The notes beneath the pieces were generated by a model. That model ran no database searches and was not told the DNA's origin. It worked only from the letters and a program-made list of their open reading frames with translations. The position numbers were made by a program, and so were the translations under genes. A DNA stretch of 25,572 nucleotides, from positions 1 to 25,572 of IMG/VR virus record IMGVR_UViG_3300021959_000342; one strand, given 5' to 3'. The stretch is from a virus. Positions 23,901-25,572 of the stretch are shown piece by piece; positions within the stretch are counted from its first letter, which is position 1, and every line of letters starts with the position of its first letter.

Positions 23901-23911
23901 ATGGGTTTTAA
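17936..23911 (+). CDS. Giant tail fibre/spike with W-rich repeats, cupredoxin-like insert, beta-helix and Asp-box repeats
   Basis: A 1991-residue fibre. Residues 1-395 hold seven repeats of the pattern W-x-G-x-W ... Y-x-x-G-D-V-V-x-x-G-G-x-x-Y ... H, like CBM5/12 carbohydrate-binding modules. A linker leads to YVSPNGSDD (459-467). A cupredoxin-like insert follows (about 485-607; H534, C599, H602, M605). GTLFKPFRTVRYALERA then opens a beta-helix (about 620-1030). A GAGYAVGDSVTISG domain lies near 1275. Five Asp-box-like strands (such as STNGETW, TDDGLTW, SFDGETW) with YGNG motifs span about 1325-1620. Conserved fibre-tip-like sequence (TSTDQSGNFRTGELFAVEQ, LSGLTELRLGGIRVGGSG) runs from 1840. 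It probably binds glycans on the host surface and may degrade them; no catalytic pair was identified. Confidence 0.82.
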   Translation: MAEFKISRIRYTWKGAWGQSIAYQRDDVVSIGGSSYVCLIGHTAAANFYDDLYFIPPGDTAPTPRWVKMTDGFYFRGDWQTGTAYGLGDVIVEGGKLYLCTVAHTSHSTAFRNDSSNWTTFANSEGWANEWAPATNYEVGDLVRWGGIVYKCKSGHLSSSNSQGLYGQISFWDNYIINVEWVDFWRPSILYKTNDLVRYQGTLHRCTDPHTSTATFDATKFSVELLGSEYESTWNSDSYYGIGSVVQYGGYLYRANFSHSANDSGHDPINSIYQAEGNPAWSILSKGNNWRGVWSAANTYKTGDVVRRGGNLYVAILDTVDDGSTLDYLDASNWELILEGQNYAGTWTSGTTYSLNDVVVFKGSTYKSNIEHTAATDNFPGDNGSGYNYWDLLIQGDEFGALDTQGQLLTYGLSRSEVGDGSTLGTVGLEIGNQGQVLSVTPTSTAGYRTFAQQPRQFYVSPNGSDDYDLPVPQYIRKVVTTTYREIQQPSGLPTIIINDDGYYYVDGERNPAITLERGNVYIFDQSDASNKPHPLYFSADNFNGLLAGGTEYGINVTYKIENAIVSFADYVASFSGATQRSVEIYTTSNTPTTVWYVCYSHLNMGNAITLIDNTANIGGTLFKPFRTVRYALERADDGYTGNTTIHVETGLFQETLPMIVPAKTVVLGAELRSTAIKAAPAVAALSDDAQYTILSLTRIKNLMSDVLQGNAITKSTSNAENPVVIIEGTGGQKLLVDSNTVTAVSDLIDDAIQYINFYVNSTGSDVTVTSNNTKITNLEKLNTVRMLLTNRTFFEKEAVAYMQDNFPDYAFDGTRCARDMRKFIDAFAYDVSYPGNYKTIMAARLYKNAVLGSAGEDMFYLRDATGLRNCTLTGLTGALNPPNVFDLYRRPTGGSFCSLDPGWGPADNRTWINTRSPYIQGVTTIGTGCVGQKIDGFLHNGGNKSMVSNDFTQVLSDGIGAYVLNGGRAELVSVFTYYNQVGYLAENGGIIRATNGNCSYGRFGAIADGIDDTETPATASVNGRTGEATVDGAFSGDFSGTIKLVEYLNAGNDYYTATASIIGSGAGVQAVMDEFRDNAVFEARLQDASDSTILVGGGGYVTVAGNAQVSLSGFDDTLGITISTADSQSEPAYIGMRILITSGTGTGQYGTITAYNISNKQVLVKRESDGVVGWDNVVPGTPAVTQFDTSTSYVVEPTPQFTAPEYSATNVEVDTSATWNDVIYSETSRVYSNVSASLGTGSVVEDDGLVATGARFNVTRSGRTYTAVTLVNGGAGYAVGDSVTISGAALGGEVVTNDVTIKVTAISDDSTNSIVSYTYSGYPTSGTFIAVATGSATGLRSTNGETWSSFTMPSAGEWFLSRGNNRIIAVRGGTTNGAYTDDGLTWTNTTLPASTLWNGVTYGNGVHLAISSSLTNTAAYSIDNGETWTSTTLPTIGDSTNNEWQKVAYGAGKFVVVANSNNVVATGEYNSSTDTWTWAGHVMDVIDDSSQKDWIDVEYGNNRFVAVSTQGDVAYSFDGETWYGATLPTQDGSTAHNWRRISYGQGVFFAVGTTGGRDVGGIPNTGGPSTFAATSYDGIVWTTRLLASERNWEAVAFGNPYIPGEDSTVIGRTGTWVVVATGNRFQKVRAGATAMGRVSITSGRIAKMKLWEPGSGYQASPTLTLVDPSNTSDAIFDCRIGDGVLGQPTFTNRGTGYKSSTTRVTITGSGYADTYAVGKFVTVKGLVSYPGPGAQLTFNGEDQIYTMVSITELGENYLGETGFSATLRVSPQIKVRDNFGHDTVLTIREQYSQCRITGHDFLDVGTGNFEETNYPTLYATGLYTPAPENEVIEETGGKVFYTSTDQSGNFRTGELFAVEQATGIVTISADFFDLSGLTELRLGGIRVGGSGVIIREFSTDPLFTEDSPNIIPTQRSIAAYLANRLSIGGSELTTTSFIAGNVLVGPALINNVLSTAVRLPKVAKFEGDKAQIDGSILAQSMFHRSFDNGF

Positions 23912-23923
23912 CAACTAATATAT

Positions 23924-23931
23924 GATAAATA
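23924..23931 (+). promoter_or_regulatory. Late promoter octamer GATAAATA for the second giant fibre
   Basis: Seven of eight bases match TATAAATA, and the octamer is identical to the one at 11853. The inferred leader is about 13 nt and contains CGGAG. Confidence 0.6.
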
Positions 23932-23949
23932 AATGCATCGGAGTCAAAA

Positions 23950-25572
23950 ATGGCAGAATTTAAACTAGGTAGAATTAGATTTGTATGGAAGGGCGACTGG
24001 ACAGGTGGCACTACATACTATAAAGACGACGTAGTAAGATACGGCGCACGCACATATATCTGTGCTGTGGGACACACAGCAGATTCAAGTTTCGGAACGG
24101 ATTTAAATTACAGTCCAACTAAGTGGAATCAGATGACTGATGGCCTAAATTGGGCTGGTGATTGGGCAACTTTAACTGCGTATAAGATTAGAGACATTGT
24201 AAAATTTGGCGGACTCCTATATATTGCCACTGCTGAGCATACAAGTACTACCGATCTTAACACAGATATTGCCAACTGGGATGTATTTGCAGAAGGTTTT
24301 GAATGGAAAGGCAACTGGGCAACCTCGACTACCTACAAGGTTGGTGACGTTGTAGCATATGGTGGTGTTGTATATCGTGCAAACGCTTATCATGCTTCAA
24401 CAACATTCAGTTCAGACAGTTCAAATTGGGATACATTCTCAACAGGATTTAGATACAGAAGCGATTGGGCACAATCCACAGATTATATTCCATACGATGT
24501 TGTAAAATACGGTGCAGGTTTATACCTAACAACAATTGGTCATACTTCGTCTTCTAGTTTTGCAACTGACGAACCAACAAAATGGGAAAAGATAGTCAAA
24601 GGATTTGAATTTATCGGTGACTGGAGCATTGGTGTAGATTATAAAATAGGCGATGTGGTTAGATACGGTGGTAACCAATACGTTGCTCTACAACACGGTG
24701 CAGGACAAACTCCTTCAACAGCATCAGCATATTGGTCATTATTCACAGAAGGTTTTGACTGGCAGTCAAATTGGTCAGTAAATAATTCTTACAAGATTGG
24801 TCAAGTAGTAAAACAAAACGGTTACACTTATGTTGCACAGGCTGATTCAACATCAGTTGCAACTACTGCGACAGCAACAACTGTTACCACAAACATAATA
24901 ACGATTGGTGACACTACTGGAATGTCTCCAGGCATGTCGATTAAATTTACCGGAACATCATTCGGTGATCTAAGCACAAGTGCATCATATTTTATTAAGA
25001 CTGTTGATAGTGGAACTCAAATAACAATTACAGAAACACTAGGCGGAGCAGTAAAAGTTCTGTCAAATGCTACAGGAACACTAACAGTAAATGCTAACTG
25101 GCCTTTAACAAATGTAACTTATTGGTCAGGTTTAGGAACAGGATTTAGTTGGCAAGGTGACTGGACTGACGATACAAATTACGCAATCGGTGATGTTGTC
25201 AAGTTCAATGCCAATGCTTATATCTGTATCAACTCTCATAGATCAGAAGGCGACGATGGATCAACGATTGGTGAAGCAGGCGGTGGAGCGGACAACTCAA
25301 GACCAGATCAGGATGTAACTGGTACATACTGGAACATTCTAAACATTGGTAGCGAAACATCAGTTTTAACTACAACAGGTGATTTGGTTTATTATGGTGG
25401 AGCAGGTCCTACAAGATTACCAATTGGTGTAGAAGGACAAGTTTTACAAGCAGGCGCAAGTTATCCTGAATGGGTTTCATTAGGACAAACGGATCACGTT
25501 TATTACGTGGCAACCTATGGACAGGATAGAGCATTTCCACTAAGTGGTGGTACGATTGACAGTCCTTGGAAA
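23950..25572 (+). CDS. Second giant tail fibre, 3'-truncated by window edge
   Basis: The frame is open for 541 codons from ATG 23950 to the window end. The N-terminus MAEFKLGRIRFVWKGDW closely matches the fibre at 17936. Seven W-x-(G/S)-x-W repeats follow (starting near residues 13, 70, 119, 170, 220, 273 and 402). Repeat 6 is interrupted by an inserted beta domain of about 95 residues (NIITIGDTTGMSPGMSIKFT). The linker GDLVYYGGAGPTRLPIGVEG leads to HVYYVATYGQ and GGTIDSPWK, equivalent to YVSPNG and GTLFKPF in the first fibre but without the cupredoxin-like insert between them. A beta-helix is therefore expected beyond the edge. CGGAG precedes the start. Probably a duplicated, diverged adhesin. 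Confidence 0.82.
   Translation, partial: MAEFKLGRIRFVWKGDWTGGTTYYKDDVVRYGARTYICAVGHTADSSFGTDLNYSPTKWNQMTDGLNWAGDWATLTAYKIRDIVKFGGLLYIATAEHTSTTDLNTDIANWDVFAEGFEWKGNWATSTTYKVGDVVAYGGVVYRANAYHASTTFSSDSSNWDTFSTGFRYRSDWAQSTDYIPYDVVKYGAGLYLTTIGHTSSSSFATDEPTKWEKIVKGFEFIGDWSIGVDYKIGDVVRYGGNQYVALQHGAGQTPSTASAYWSLFTEGFDWQSNWSVNNSYKIGQVVKQNGYTYVAQADSTSVATTATATTVTTNIITIGDTTGMSPGMSIKFTGTSFGDLSTSASYFIKTVDSGTQITITETLGGAVKVLSNATGTLTVNANWPLTNVTYWSGLGTGFSWQGDWTDDTNYAIGDVVKFNANAYICINSHRSEGDDGSTIGEAGGGADNSRPDQDVTGTYWNILNIGSETSVLTTTGDLVYYGGAGPTRLPIGVEGQVLQAGASYPEWVSLGQTDHVYYVATYGQDRAFPLSGGTIDSPWK

Overview
This window looks like part of the genome of a tailed phage of the T4 superfamily, probably a marine T4-like myovirus related to cyanophages or pelagimyophages. 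The main evidence is the ordered head module: portal gp20, an acidic prohead-core protein like gp67, prohead protease gp21, scaffold gp22 and major capsid gp23. Supporting evidence is a gp26-like baseplate-hub gene beside a tape-measure gene, repeated late-promoter octamers close to TATAAATA, and an array of modular tail-fibre genes of the kind seen in ocean phages. The host cannot be named from this sequence. Base composition is moderately AT-rich, and I see no tRNA, rRNA, CRISPR array, integrase or insertion sequence.

Left part (1-4975): the 3' end of a Ser/Thr/Asp/Asn-rich repeat protein and a small basic gene run rightwards. They meet two leftward genes, gp26-like and a small gp51-position ORF. 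These two appear to be joined by a -1 programmed frameshift: a slippery run is followed by a 9-bp stem-loop, and the small ORF has no convincing start of its own. A rightward 909-residue tape-measure protein (gp29-like) begins beyond a region where two opposed late promoters interlock.

Middle part (4984-11545): gp20, a conserved small gene, a sialyltransferase-like (GT42-type) gene, then gp67-like, gp21, gp22 and gp23. A strong rho-independent terminator closes this block. The sugar-transferase-like gene is an unusual guest in a morphogenesis module.

Right part (11545-25572): a small helical gene, then a run of structural and tail-fibre genes packed with 8-12 nt gaps or 1-nt overlaps. Two of these genes (starting at 11950 and 16159) have a late promoter followed by a leader of about 85-92 nt with predicted hairpins. 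The fibres share interchangeable modules: a GRISG N-terminus, an AERP/RYNT module, and GxVL-type linkers. The right end holds a 1991-residue fibre with seven W-rich repeats, a cupredoxin-like insert, a beta-helix and Asp-box repeats. It is followed by the first 541 codons of a second fibre with the same plan.

Working together, gp20/67/21/22/23 would build and mature the prohead, gp26/gp51/gp29 would set up the hub and tail length, and the fibre array would handle adsorption.
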